A DNA stretch of 64,000 nucleotides from NCBI RefSeq assembly GCF_963667405.1, contig NZ_OY763408.1, forward strand, positions 767,757 to 831,756, given 5' to 3'. This document shows, in pieces, positions 31,492-39,738 of the stretch. Below the pieces are notes generated by a model. That model was not told where the DNA came from. It searched no databases and saw nothing but the letters and a program-made list of their open reading frames with translations. The stretch comes from an uncultured Sphaerochaeta sp. Its GTDB lineage: Bacteria > Spirochaetota > Spirochaetia > Sphaerochaetales > Sphaerochaetaceae. The translations under genes and the position numbers were made by a program. Numbering within the stretch: the stretch's first letter is position 1; each line of letters opens with the position of its first letter.

Positions 31492-34089
31492 ATGGATTAC
31501 ACAGAAAAGGATTTTGGCAAGATTTTGAAAGGGAATGCTCTCAAAATGCGCCGTTTGATGCTGAAAAGCGGAACAACCTGCATGAGAGTATACGATCGAA
31601 ACCTTGAGCGGTTTCCCGTCACTGTGGACCTCTATGGTCCCTATGCAAGAATCACTGATTACAGTGAGGATGGTCTGGATGAAGAGACAGAGAGGGTATG
31701 CTGCGATATCGTCTCGAGAATGCTTTACATCCAAGCAGACCATGTGGTGTATCACCGACGCCCCAAGAGGGTAGGAAAGGAACAACACACGTTGCAGGGG
31801 GAAGAGTCCTTGGAAGTGAAGGTCACCGAGAACGATTTGGTGTTTACGGTGGATCTGACCAAACGCATCGATACGGGCTTGTTCCTCGATCATAGCGAAA
31901 CACGCATGATGGTCGGGCAGATGAGCAGTGGATGCAGGGTACTGAACCTATTCTCTTATACGGGATCGTTTTCGGTGTATGCTGCCCGAGGCGGAGCGGA
32001 GAGTGTAGAGTCGGTGGACCTGTCCAGTACGTATACTGCGTGGGCGCAAAAAAATCTTGCTGACAACGGATACATTCAGGCGATATACCCCTGTATTGCT
32101 GCCGATGCGTGGCACTATGTGGTGGAAGCCTGGGAGAAGGGTTTTGAGTATGACCTGATCATATTCGATCCTCCAAGTTTTTCGAACAGCAGAAAGATGG
32201 ATCATGATTTTGATGTCCAAAGAGACTACCTGAGATGGATGAAGGTGCTCAATGCACTTTTGGCGAAGGATGGAAAGCTGGTGTTCTCCACTAATTTGGG
32301 AACATTCAGAATGGAAACTCAAGCAATTCGTGGGTTTGATATCGTGGAAATCACAGCACAGGTTGCAGCACCTGGATTTACCCGCCGTCTAGGAACGGCG
32401 AGGACGTGGTTGCTGACCAAGCAACGAGATGTACGGATAACTGCAGCAGATCTGCGGACCGTTGGAACAAGAGCCGGCAGAGACCGGGATGAAGAATCAT
32501 TGGAAGAACGAATGAAAAAAGTAGACAAGAAACAAGAAGAAATGAAAGAAGAAGACGTAATTGCAACCGAAGTAGTTGCAGAAGAAACCGCAGAAGCAGC
32601 GGCAGTTGTAGAAGAGACCGTACAGGAAGAACCCACAGTCATTGCAGAAGAGTCCATCGAGGACGCAGAAGAAGTTTCTGAAGTTGAGGAAGAAGACCTG
32701 GCCGAGCAAGACGAAGCAGACTTTGAAGAGGACGATGAAGAAGAACTCGACGAAGATGACGAGGATGATCTTGACGAGGATGCTCCCTCAGCAGAAGCCA
32801 ACGAGGTTGAGGATGACCTTTTGACCCTTCGTTGGGAAGATGATGATATTGCACCGATTGGTGAAGCATCCCAAAAAGAAGCTTCCAGCGAGGAACGTCC
32901 GAGAAGAGACCGGGATGATCGTGGCCATGGTCGTGATGATCGTCGTCCTTCTTATGGTGATCGTGGCGAGAGAAGAGGTTCTGGTGACAGAGCTGACCGT
33001 CCCTCCTATGGTGATCGTGGCGAGAGACGAAGCTATGGCGACAGAGCTGACCGTCCCTCCTATGGTGATCGTGGCGAGAGACGAAGCTATGGTGACAGAG
33101 CTGACCGTCCTTCCTATGGCGATCGTGGTGAGAGACGTCCGTTTGGTGACAGACCTGCACGTCCTTCCTACGGAGACCGTCCCGAGAGACGTCCGTTTGG
33201 TGACAGACCTGCACGTCCTTCCTACGGAGACCGTCCCGAGAGACGTCCGTTTGGTGACAGAGCTGAGCGTCCTTCCTATGGAGACCGTCCCGAGAGACGT
33301 CCGTTTGGTGACAGAGCTGAGCGTCCTTCCTATGGCGACCGTCCCGAGAGACGTCCGTTTGGTGACAGAGCTGAGCGTCCTTCCTACGGCGACCGTCCTG
33401 AAAGACGTCCGTTTGGTGACAGAGCTGAGCGTCCTTCCTATGGCGAGCGTCCCGAGCGTCCCTCCTACGGCGACCGTCCCGAAAGACGTCCGTATGGTGA
33501 CAGAGCCGAGCGTCCTTCCTACGGTGACCGTCCCGAGCGCCCCTCCTATGGCGACCGTCCCGAGAGACGTCCGTATGGTGACAGAGCTGAGCGTCCCTCC
33601 TATGGCGACCGTCCCGAGAGACGCCCGTATGGTGACAGAGCTGAGCGTCCTTCCTATGGCGACCGTCCTGAAAGACGTCCGTATGGTGACAGACCTGAGC
33701 GTCCTTCCTATGGCGACCGTCCCGAAAGAAGGCCGTTTGGCGATAGACCTGCTCGTCCCTCCTACGGTGATCGTCCCGAGAGGAAGCCGTTTGGCGATAG
33801 GCCCTCCTTCCGCGATCGTGATGAGAGACGTCCGTTTGGCGATAGGCCTGCCCGTCCTTCCTTCCGTGATCGGGATGACAAGCCTTCTTTTGAACGCCGT
33901 GAGGGTGGTCGTCCCCCGTTTGCTGGCGATCGCGAACGTTCTGAAGGTGATGCACCTGCAAGGCGTGAGCATAAGTCTGCTCCGAAGCCATACGGTTTCG
34001 ACAAGTTCAGACAGACAAAAACCCGTGGAGAGCACGAGGATGACTCCTTCTTCTGGCTCGATGACGATAAGAAGAATTCCGACAAATAA
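31492..34089 (+). CDS. RlmK-type 23S rRNA methyltransferase with acidic linker and long YGDR-repeat tail
   Basis: An 865-residue protein in three parts. Residues 1-330 match the RlmK half of E. coli RlmKL, which makes m7G2069: ALKMRRLMLKSGTTCMRVYD, DTGLFLDHSETRMMVGQM, the SAM motif VLNLFSYTGSFSVYAARGGA, and the FDPPSFSNSRKM motif followed by DFDVQRDYL. Residues about 340-465 are strongly acidic (Glu/Asp runs). Residues 485-770 hold 17 copies of RPSYG(D/E)R in an 18-residue unit, then a basic tail. It stands alone without the RlmL half. The tail resembles disordered RG-rich RNA-binding regions. The ATG follows TTAGGAACG. The fusion is continuous with no frameshift. Confidence 0.9.
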   Translation: MDYTEKDFGKILKGNALKMRRLMLKSGTTCMRVYDRNLERFPVTVDLYGPYARITDYSEDGLDEETERVCCDIVSRMLYIQADHVVYHRRPKRVGKEQHTLQGEESLEVKVTENDLVFTVDLTKRIDTGLFLDHSETRMMVGQMSSGCRVLNLFSYTGSFSVYAARGGAESVESVDLSSTYTAWAQKNLADNGYIQAIYPCIAADAWHYVVEAWEKGFEYDLIIFDPPSFSNSRKMDHDFDVQRDYLRWMKVLNALLAKDGKLVFSTNLGTFRMETQAIRGFDIVEITAQVAAPGFTRRLGTARTWLLTKQRDVRITAADLRTVGTRAGRDRDEESLEERMKKVDKKQEEMKEEDVIATEVVAEETAEAAAVVEETVQEEPTVIAEESIEDAEEVSEVEEEDLAEQDEADFEEDDEEELDEDDEDDLDEDAPSAEANEVEDDLLTLRWEDDDIAPIGEASQKEASSEERPRRDRDDRGHGRDDRRPSYGDRGERRGSGDRADRPSYGDRGERRSYGDRADRPSYGDRGERRSYGDRADRPSYGDRGERRPFGDRPARPSYGDRPERRPFGDRPARPSYGDRPERRPFGDRAERPSYGDRPERRPFGDRAERPSYGDRPERRPFGDRAERPSYGDRPERRPFGDRAERPSYGERPERPSYGDRPERRPYGDRAERPSYGDRPERPSYGDRPERRPYGDRAERPSYGDRPERRPYGDRAERPSYGDRPERRPYGDRPERPSYGDRPERRPFGDRPARPSYGDRPERKPFGDRPSFRDRDERRPFGDRPARPSFRDRDDKPSFERREGGRPPFAGDRERSEGDAPARREHKSAPKPYGFDKFRQTKTRGEHEDDSFFWLDDDKKNSDK
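32944..33801 (+). repeat. 54-bp tandem repeat array encoding RPSYGDRPERRPFGDRAE units
   Basis: Fifteen full units of about 54 bases and two 27-base half units (near 33439 and 33529). Variants are GERR/PERR and RPFGDR/RPYGDR/RSYGDR. Unit lengths are multiples of 27, so copy-number change keeps the frame. Confidence 0.92.
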
Positions 34090-34106
34090 CAGTGATCAAT
34101 ATCAAG

Positions 34107-34133
34107 AAACCCCAGGATTATCTGGGGTTTTTT
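34107..34133 (+). terminator. Terminator of the RlmK-type gene
   Basis: ACCCCAG and CTGGGGT pair around a six-base loop, followed by six T residues. Confidence 0.9.
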
Positions 34134-34157
34134 GAGTCTTGGCTCTTGTGTATCTTG

Positions 34158-34186
34158 TTGACACCGATTGGTGTCTCGATTATCAT
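34158..34186 (+). promoter_or_regulatory. perR promoter with palindrome in the spacer
   Basis: TTGACA (34158-34163), 17 bases and TATCAT (34181-34186). The inverted repeat ACACC-GATT-GGTGT (34161-34174) overlaps the -35 box and spacer. Downstream AT-rich sequence up to 34210 could hold a PerR-type box, but no clean 7-1-7 palindrome is visible. Confidence 0.55.
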
Positions 34187-34220
34187 AGTTAATGAGAGTA
34201 TTTATCATTTAGGAAAATCA

Positions 34221-34625
34221 ATGAAAGAAAAGCGACAGACAATTCAAAAGGGATTGGTATGGGATGCTGTGACCTCAGCGACCAATCATCCCAATGCCGA
34301 ACAAATCTACGAGGACATTGTCATGAAGCATCCCTCCATCAGCCGGGCAACGGTGTACAGGAATCTGAATATGCTGGTGGATGAGGGGAAGGTAAAGCGG
34401 ATACGTGTTCTCGGTGGTCCTGATCATTTTGATCGCACCCTGGGAAATCACTACCACATCCAATGCACCTCCTGCAAAAGGGTCAGTGACATAGAGGTCT
34501 TTGATGACATCAACCTGTGTGCAAAGAATATTGAAACCTATGGGTATATACTCGATTCCTATGAAATCGTGTTCAACGGGATTTGTCCCGAATGTCAAAA
34601 CAAGCGTGCTGCCCAAGGGCAGTGA
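34221..34625 (+). CDS. perR: Fur-family peroxide-responsive repressor, PerR-like
   Basis: Metal-dependent transcription regulator of 134 residues. The N-terminal winged helix includes ATVYRNLNMLVDEGKVKRI near residue 50. The regulatory metal site matches PerR spacing: Asp in HFDRTLGNHYHIQC with His at +6 and +8. Structural zinc cysteines are CTSC and CPEC. The ATG at 34221 has AGGAAAA upstream; a longer frame from 34092 would run through the preceding terminator and promoter. Rubrerythrin follows 12 bases later, as expected for a PerR regulon. Distinction from Fur rests on the Asp ligand and the neighbour. Confidence 0.87.
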   Translation: MKEKRQTIQKGLVWDAVTSATNHPNAEQIYEDIVMKHPSISRATVYRNLNMLVDEGKVKRIRVLGGPDHFDRTLGNHYHIQCTSCKRVSDIEVFDDINLCAKNIETYGYILDSYEIVFNGICPECQNKRAAQGQ

Positions 34626-34637
34626 AGGAGCTGAGGT

Positions 34638-35180
34638 ATGGAATTGAAAGGATCAAAGACGGCAGCCAATTTGCATGATGCATTTGCTGGTGAGTCAATG
34701 GCTCGGAATAAGTATACGTATTACGCGTCAAAAGCTCGCAAAGAAGGCTATGTCCAGATCGCTAACCTGTTTGAGGAGACCGCATTCAACGAGAAGGAGC
34801 ATGCCAAGATTTGGTTCAAGCTGCTTCAGGAAGGTGGCGAGATCCCAAACACAGCAACCAACTTGAAGGATGCCGCTGCCGGTGAGCACTATGAGTGGAC
34901 CGACATGTATGCTAACTTCGCCAAGGAAGCCCGTGAAGAAGGTTTTACCAAGATTGCCACCTTGTTCGAGATGGTTGCAGCCATCGAGAAGCACCATGAA
35001 GAGCGCTATCTTGACCTTCTGAAGAATGTGGAAGGTGGTTTGGTCTTCAGCCGCGACGGTGAGCAGATGTGGAAGTGTTCCAACTGTGGTCACATTGTCA
35101 TTGGCAAGAAGGCTCCTGGAATGTGCCCCGTTTGTGCCCATCCCCAGGCCTATTTTGAGATTGTAGCAACCAACTACTAA
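34638..35180 (+). CDS. rbr: Rubrerythrin
   Basis: Non-haem iron peroxidase that removes hydrogen peroxide in anaerobes. The 180-residue protein has the diiron ferritin-like domain with the paired ExxH motifs ([10 protein letters not shown] near residue 52 and [10 protein letters not shown] near residue 118) and further glutamates in [12 protein letters not shown] and [12 protein letters not shown]. The C-terminal rubredoxin domain has CSNCGH and CPVCAHP. The ATG at 34638 follows a GAAGGAG site, 12 bases after the perR stop, so repressor and peroxidase form one operon. A terminator follows. Confidence 0.96.
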   Translation: MELKGSKTAANLHDAFAGESMARNKYTYYASKARKEGYVQIANLFEETAFNEKEHAKIWFKLLQEGGEIPNTATNLKDAAAGEHYEWTDMYANFAKEAREEGFTKIATLFEMVAAIEKHHEERYLDLLKNVEGGLVFSRDGEQMWKCSNCGHIVIGKKAPGMCPVCAHPQAYFEIVATNY

Positions 35181-35202
35181 GATCAGAAACCCTGATGCAA
35201 GG

Positions 35203-35226
35203 AGGCAGACGCGAGTCTGCCTTTTC
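35203..35226 (+). terminator. Terminator of the perR-rubrerythrin operon
   Basis: AGGCAGAC-GCGA-GTCTGCCT followed by TTTCTT. It also lies directly at the stop of the convergent amidohydrolase gene. Confidence 0.85.
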
Positions 35227-36474
35227 TTATGCCTGTCCGAATCGCATGTACTGCAGTGGATTGGTGTGCACGAAGCGGTGGATATCCTCATCGCTGAATG
35301 GGGATTCCTCAAAAATCCGGTAATAGGATGTGTAGGACTCGACTTTCATCAGGTTCACAGAGAAATCGGTCCCGAACATCGTTCGTTCCAAAATGGTCTG
35401 GCGCTTCTCTTCTTCCAAGGATTGGATGTAGTTTTTCAGCAGTACATAGAACTCAGGGTTGGTTCCGCTGAACGAGACATCGGCGTAGATGTTCGGGTAG
35501 AGATGCATAAGCTCCACCAGTTCATGGAACCAGGGTGAATCGGGGACCTTGTACGCCATGCTGCTGATCAGCGTCAGGGGGTTCTTCTGCAGTTGGTTGT
35601 ACTGCCATCCGTAGTGTGCAAAATCGATGCGCAGCATCGGATACCGGGCAAGGACCGGCTTATAGGAGGATGGGGCTGTATACTTCCAGGCTTCCTTGGC
35701 CGGGACCCCGCGGAATCCCTGGTCATCACAGTGGGTCATGATGGGGACGTCATAGGTTGCGCAGAAATCATAGATGAGCTGAACTTTCTTTCGTTCCTGT
35801 CCCTCAGATGGCCAGGGATCATACCCTAGCGGTGGATAGAATTTGACTCCATAAAAGCGCTGGCGTTCTTGTTTTTGCTTCCTGTCCTTCAGGACATAGG
35901 TCTCGAGCAGTTCCTGGATGAAGTCGAGAGAGTGTACTGGTGGATTGATTCCAAGGAAAGGAAAGAACTCAAACAAGCCTTGGGGGTGCTCCTTGGCATA
36001 GTAATCAAATCCCTCCAGCGTATCACGGACGTAGTCAAGAATCTTCTGTTCCTTGGGAATCGGGTAGTACAACGACTCCTTGCGCAATTGGTTGCTGGAA
36101 AAGTCCATCAGGAGCGGACACATGGCAAGCTTGTCATAGACTTGGTCCCGCATATGCATCTTTCCATCCCTGATGTAGGGCAGCTCGGGACGCAAGGCTC
36201 CTTCCTCGTGGGAAGGGTAGGCGCCCATCAGGTCATTTTCCATCAGAACGAGGGTTTCCCCGATGCTCTGTTCGAACGTTGTCAGCGTATTGGTCAGGCG
36301 ATTGAGGAGCACAGGGCCCTTGCGGTTCTTTGCCGTAAGGATATAGCTTGGTGAAAGCGCCCCGCTGGTGATCAGATCGGGAAGGCCGGTGTCCAAGGAA
36401 GAGAAGAAGGACAACAGATTCGGATGCTCTATGTTCATCACATGAAAATGCTGGTCGAAGAAGTAGTTCACCAC
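35227..36474 (-). CDS. Amidohydrolase-related TIM-barrel protein
   Basis: A 415-residue member of the amidohydrolase-2-like fold. Candidate metal residues are the HxH in FFDQHFHVM at residue 8, THCDDQGFRG near residue 245, DFAHYGW near 280 and MFGTDFSVN near 365. The substrate is unknown; relatives decarboxylate or hydrolyse aromatic and carbonyl compounds. The GTG start at 36474 is preceded by AGGAGG, with a second GTG one codon later as an alternative. It lies 49 bases downstream of glnS, separated by a hairpin. Confidence 0.75.
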   Translation of the reverse strand: MVNYFFDQHFHVMNIEHPNLLSFFSSLDTGLPDLITSGALSPSYILTAKNRKGPVLLNRLTNTLTTFEQSIGETLVLMENDLMGAYPSHEEGALRPELPYIRDGKMHMRDQVYDKLAMCPLLMDFSSNQLRKESLYYPIPKEQKILDYVRDTLEGFDYYAKEHPQGLFEFFPFLGINPPVHSLDFIQELLETYVLKDRKQKQERQRFYGVKFYPPLGYDPWPSEGQERKKVQLIYDFCATYDVPIMTHCDDQGFRGVPAKEAWKYTAPSSYKPVLARYPMLRIDFAHYGWQYNQLQKNPLTLISSMAYKVPDSPWFHELVELMHLYPNIYADVSFSGTNPEFYVLLKNYIQSLEEEKRQTILERTMFGTDFSVNLMKVESYTSYYRIFEESPFSDEDIHRFVHTNPLQYMRFGQA

Positions 36475-36487
36475 ATCCTCCTATCAA

Positions 36488-36515
36488 CAAGGGGACGGTT
36501 TGTCCCGTCCCCTTG
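36488..36515 (-). terminator. Hairpin after glnS
   Basis: CAAGGGGACGG and CCGTCCCCTTG form an 11-bp stem with a six-base loop. On the minus strand it is followed by TTGATAG, so the T-tract is weak. Confidence 0.55.
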
Positions 36516-36523
36516 ATCAGAGC

Positions 36524-38233
36524 TTATACACCCATTTTCTGTTTCAGCTTGGCCCAGGAATCCTTGAGGGTGACCGTTCGGTTGAATACCGGAAGGCCAG
36601 AACCTTGCTGTTTGGAATCAAGGCAGAAGTATCCGTTCCGGATGAACTGCAGGTAGTCGCCAACCTGTGCCTTCATGATCTCCGGCTCGGCCTTTGCGTC
36701 GGTAACTATCTTCAGTGAATCCGGATTCAGATCATCAAGATAGTTGCCCGTCTTCTGGCCAGGATACTCAGTCAGGAACAGCTTGTCATAGAGACGTGCT
36801 TCGATGGTGACTCCTTCGCTTGCACTCACCCAATGGCTGGTTCCCTTCACCTTTCTGTTGTCGGCGGTAGTGCCGCCGCGGGAGGTCGGGTCATAGGTGC
36901 AATGGACTTCCACCACATTGCCCTGGTCATCCTTCACCACTTCGGTTGCCGTGACGTAGTAGGCATACTTGAGACGGATCTCATTGCCTGGGTAGAGGCG
37001 ATGGTAACCCTTGGGAGGAACTTCCATGAAGTCCTCACGCTCGATATACAACTCACGGGAGAACGGAATCTGGTGGACGGCGCTGTTCGGGTCCTCCGGA
37101 TTGTCTACAGCCTCGAAGTACTCAACCTGGCCCTCTGGATAGTTGTCGATGACCAGCTTCAAGGGATCGAGGACTACCATCAGGCGCTTGGCGCGTTTGT
37201 TCAGGTCTTCCCTGACACAGAACTCCAGCAGCGAGTAGTCAACCACACCTTCCACTTTCGCCACACCGATGCGGCTGACGAAATCCTTCATCGACTCGGG
37301 TGAGTATCCCCGTCTCCTGATGCCGCTGATGGTGGGCATGCGCGGATCGTCCCAGCCGTCTACAATATTCAGTTTGACCAGCTGCAGCAACCGACGCTTG
37401 CTCATCACCAGATAGTTGATGTTCAGGCGGGCAAACTCGTACTGGTGGGGGGCATGCTCAATCCCGTCAATGCTTGTGGCCCAATCGTATGCAGGGCGAT
37501 GGTCCTCGAACTCCAGCGTGCAGATGGAGTGGGTGATCCCCTCGATGGCATCACTGATGGGGTGGGTGAAGTCATACATGGGGTAGATGCACCAGGTATC
37601 GCCTGTTCTTGGGTGAGAAGCGAATTTGATGCGGTACAGCACCGGGTCGCGCATGTTGATGTTCGGACTTGCCATGTCAATCTTTGCCCTGAGGACATAG
37701 GAGCCTTCAGGGTGTTTGCCTGCATGCATTTCCTCAAAGAGCCTGAGATTCTCCCCAATGCTGCGTTCCCGGTCAGGGCTGTTCTTGCCGGGTTCGGTCA
37801 AGGTCCCACGGTACTCCTTCATCTGCTCACCGGTAAGTGAGTCGACATAGGCCTTGCCGTCTTTGATCAATTGCAATGCTATCTCATACAGCTGCCCATA
37901 GTAATCGGAGGCATGATATTCGTAGGGCTCCCACTCAAAACCAAGCCAACGGATGTCGCGCTTGATGGAGTCGCTGTACTCAACATCCTCTTTTTCCGGA
38001 TTGGTATCGTCAAGGCGTAGATGACAGCGGCCTTGGTACTTCTGGGCCAGCCCGAAGTTGAGGCAAATCGACTTGATGTGTCCGATGTGCAGATATCCAT
38101 TGGGTTCGGGGGGAAACCTGGTGACAATGGTGTTGTCGGGCACCCTGCCGTTGTTCAGGTCATCCTCTATGATTCGTTCCAGAAAATTGAGGGGGGCTTT
38201 CTCTTTCGTCTCTTCCTCGTTGCGCTCATCCAT
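36524..38233 (-). CDS. glnS: Glutaminyl-tRNA synthetase
   Basis: Charges tRNA-Gln directly, which means this organism need not rely wholly on the transamidation route. The 569-residue class I enzyme has FPPEPNGYLHIGHIKSICLNF near residue 38 (HIGH), RLDDTNPEKEDVEYSDSIK, YEFARLNINYLVMSKRRL with the KMSKS equivalent, and the C-terminal beta-barrel anticodon domain. I used the ATG at 38233, preceded by AAGGAAGG; a longer in-frame start at 38284 has no such site. The matching tRNA-Gln is at 15.3 kb. Confidence 0.95.
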   Translation of the reverse strand: MDERNEEETKEKAPLNFLERIIEDDLNNGRVPDNTIVTRFPPEPNGYLHIGHIKSICLNFGLAQKYQGRCHLRLDDTNPEKEDVEYSDSIKRDIRWLGFEWEPYEYHASDYYGQLYEIALQLIKDGKAYVDSLTGEQMKEYRGTLTEPGKNSPDRERSIGENLRLFEEMHAGKHPEGSYVLRAKIDMASPNINMRDPVLYRIKFASHPRTGDTWCIYPMYDFTHPISDAIEGITHSICTLEFEDHRPAYDWATSIDGIEHAPHQYEFARLNINYLVMSKRRLLQLVKLNIVDGWDDPRMPTISGIRRRGYSPESMKDFVSRIGVAKVEGVVDYSLLEFCVREDLNKRAKRLMVVLDPLKLVIDNYPEGQVEYFEAVDNPEDPNSAVHQIPFSRELYIEREDFMEVPPKGYHRLYPGNEIRLKYAYYVTATEVVKDDQGNVVEVHCTYDPTSRGGTTADNRKVKGTSHWVSASEGVTIEARLYDKLFLTEYPGQKTGNYLDDLNPDSLKIVTDAKAEPEIMKAQVGDYLQFIRNGYFCLDSKQQGSGLPVFNRTVTLKDSWAKLKQKMGV

Positions 38234-38317
38234 ACAAAATCCTTCCTTGTGCCCTTCCAAAGGGGCCCTTTTCAGATAGCACACATAGTAGCATACCCGC
38301 TCTTCTTGTGCGAGTGC

Positions 38318-38845
38318 TCACGCCTCTTGCTTGGTGTATCGCAGGGCATGCATCGATGCGGTATAGGTTGCTTCCCCTGCATTGGTGAAGTAGGGACCGA
38401 AACTGATGGAAAGCTCACATCCGGGCAGATGAATATCGTTTACCCACCTGATTTCTTCTTCCTGGGCAAACCGATACCCAAGGGCAAGGCCCAGAGCGTC
38501 CCGCTTGACTGTCCAAATGGCCGTTTCAGCCTCCGCCGAAATGACGAAGCTGCTTCTGTTCGTGAACCCTGAGATGCAGGTCTGCACCTCAAGTGCATCG
38601 CTTGCAAGTCCTGCAGCTGCATAACAGCTATCCAGATGATAGATGCACATGCCTGCAAAACCTCCCTTCTTGGGAATGGACACGGTGGCTTCACAGCGAA
38701 AGTACTCGTCACTGACAGCCAGCAACAGTGGGCCTGAGGGAAGGCAGGTCTGCCCCGCCACTTCGAGGCTGACCATCTGGTGGTCTTTCTTGTAGGTCCT
38801 GGGCTTTCCAAGCCAGTGGAAATCCCGCATCGTGATTCTTCTCAT
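38318..38845 (-). CDS. DUF1349-like beta-sandwich protein
   Basis: A 175-residue cytosolic protein without signal peptide. The pattern of short alternating strands, with segments such as RRITMRDFHWLGKP and ISFGPYFTNAG, resembles the concanavalin-like DUF1349 family, some of which sit at the C-terminus of beta-xylosidases; a carbohydrate-binding role is possible. The assignment is by general resemblance only. The ATG at 38845 lacks a ribosome binding site and a TATACT box ends six bases upstream, so it may be translated from a leaderless mRNA. An ATG five codons later is the alternative. Confidence 0.6.
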   Translation of the reverse strand: MRRITMRDFHWLGKPRTYKKDHQMVSLEVAGQTCLPSGPLLLAVSDEYFRCEATVSIPKKGGFAGMCIYHLDSCYAAAGLASDALEVQTCISGFTNRSSFVISAEAETAIWTVKRDALGLALGYRFAQEEEIRWVNDIHLPGCELSISFGPYFTNAGEATYTASMHALRYTKQEA

Positions 38846-38880
38846 GCCTGCAGTATAGGCACTTTGCCGCATTTTATCCA
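38846..38880 (-). promoter_or_regulatory. Leaderless-type promoter of the DUF1349-like gene
   Basis: TGGATA (38875-38880), 17 bases, TATACT (38852-38857) and six bases to the ATG on the minus strand. Confidence 0.5.
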
Positions 38881-38922
38881 CAGCCTCTTTATGTTGTCGT
38901 GAAGTTGTTGTAGGCTTAGCAT

Positions 38923-39729
38923 ATGAAGTCACCCAAAGAGTCCCATTTGGAACACCAGTTGCTCTCCCTGCTCAAGGAAGGGTCGGACAGTTTTCGGTTG
39001 GCCACGATGCTGGTCAACGATCCGGAGATCGAGGCGCTTCAGGAGTACGCCAACAGCGTTTCGATCAAGCGCCTCAACTACAATGACCACGGACCGGTGC
39101 ATATGCGCCAGGTTGCCATAAACGCAGTGAAAATGCTCAGCCTCCTGAAGAAGTCAGGTCTGAAAACCTCCTTGGAAACCGAGGAATCGGGCACCCATGA
39201 AGACAGCCTGTGTGCAATCCTTCTTGCATCCTTCGTCCATGATCTGGGAATGAGCGTAGGCAGGACCGATCATGAGCTTACCGGTCTGATCATCGCCCGG
39301 CCCATCATAGATCGCTTGCTGACAAGCCTGCTCTCCGACCAGCTCTCACGCAGGGTTGCCATCGCATCGGTAGCCTCTGAAGGGGTGCTTGGGCATATGG
39401 CAAACCGGAAGGTGCACTCCCTGGAAGCAGGGCTTCTCTTGGTTGCTGATGGGTGTGACATGGAGAAGGGGAGGGCACGCATCCCCATGAGTCTTGGCAC
39501 CGCTCCGAAGACCGGCGATATCCACAAATATTCGGCAAACTCCATCGAAAAGGTTACCATCACACAGGGGGAGGAGCTTCCGATACGCATCGACGTGCAG
39601 ATGTCCAGCGACGTTGGGTTCTTTCAGATCGAGGAAGTTCTGTTGCCAAAGCTAGCCATGAGTCCGGCCAAGGCGTACGTACAAGTGATGGCTGGAGTCA
39701 TCGGGCAAGAAAAGAAACGATATCTGTAG
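38923..39729 (+). CDS. HD-domain protein, probable metal-dependent phosphohydrolase
   Basis: A 268-residue protein with an HD-type metal site: His in NYNDHGPVHMRQV near residue 48, the HD pair in ASFVHDLGMSVGR near residue 105, TDHELTGLI, and Asp in VADGCDMEKGRAR near residue 175. The C-terminal 80 residues form a separate segment (IRIDVQMSSDVGFFQIEEVL). HD proteins of this kind hydrolyse nucleotides or cyclic nucleotides; the substrate is unknown. No clear ribosome binding site precedes the ATG, and a poor TAGGCT -10-like box ends six bases upstream. It is 9 bases from the sugar kinase gene and probably co-transcribed. Confidence 0.75.
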   Translation: MKSPKESHLEHQLLSLLKEGSDSFRLATMLVNDPEIEALQEYANSVSIKRLNYNDHGPVHMRQVAINAVKMLSLLKKSGLKTSLETEESGTHEDSLCAILLASFVHDLGMSVGRTDHELTGLIIARPIIDRLLTSLLSDQLSRRVAIASVASEGVLGHMANRKVHSLEAGLLLVADGCDMEKGRARIPMSLGTAPKTGDIHKYSANSIEKVTITQGEELPIRIDVQMSSDVGFFQIEEVLLPKLAMSPAKAYVQVMAGVIGQEKKRYL

Positions 39730-39738
39730 GGGGAGAAA

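Noticed and set aside
32944..33801. Regularly spaced repeats that could suggest a CRISPR array
   Set aside because: The units are contiguous coding repeats without unique spacers, and no cas genes are present.
32639..34135. Long open frames in other phases over the YGDR repeat array, on both strands
   Set aside because: Repeat units are multiples of three, so any phase without a stop in one unit stays open throughout. Only the plus-strand frame joined to the RlmK domain has a start and a recognised domain.
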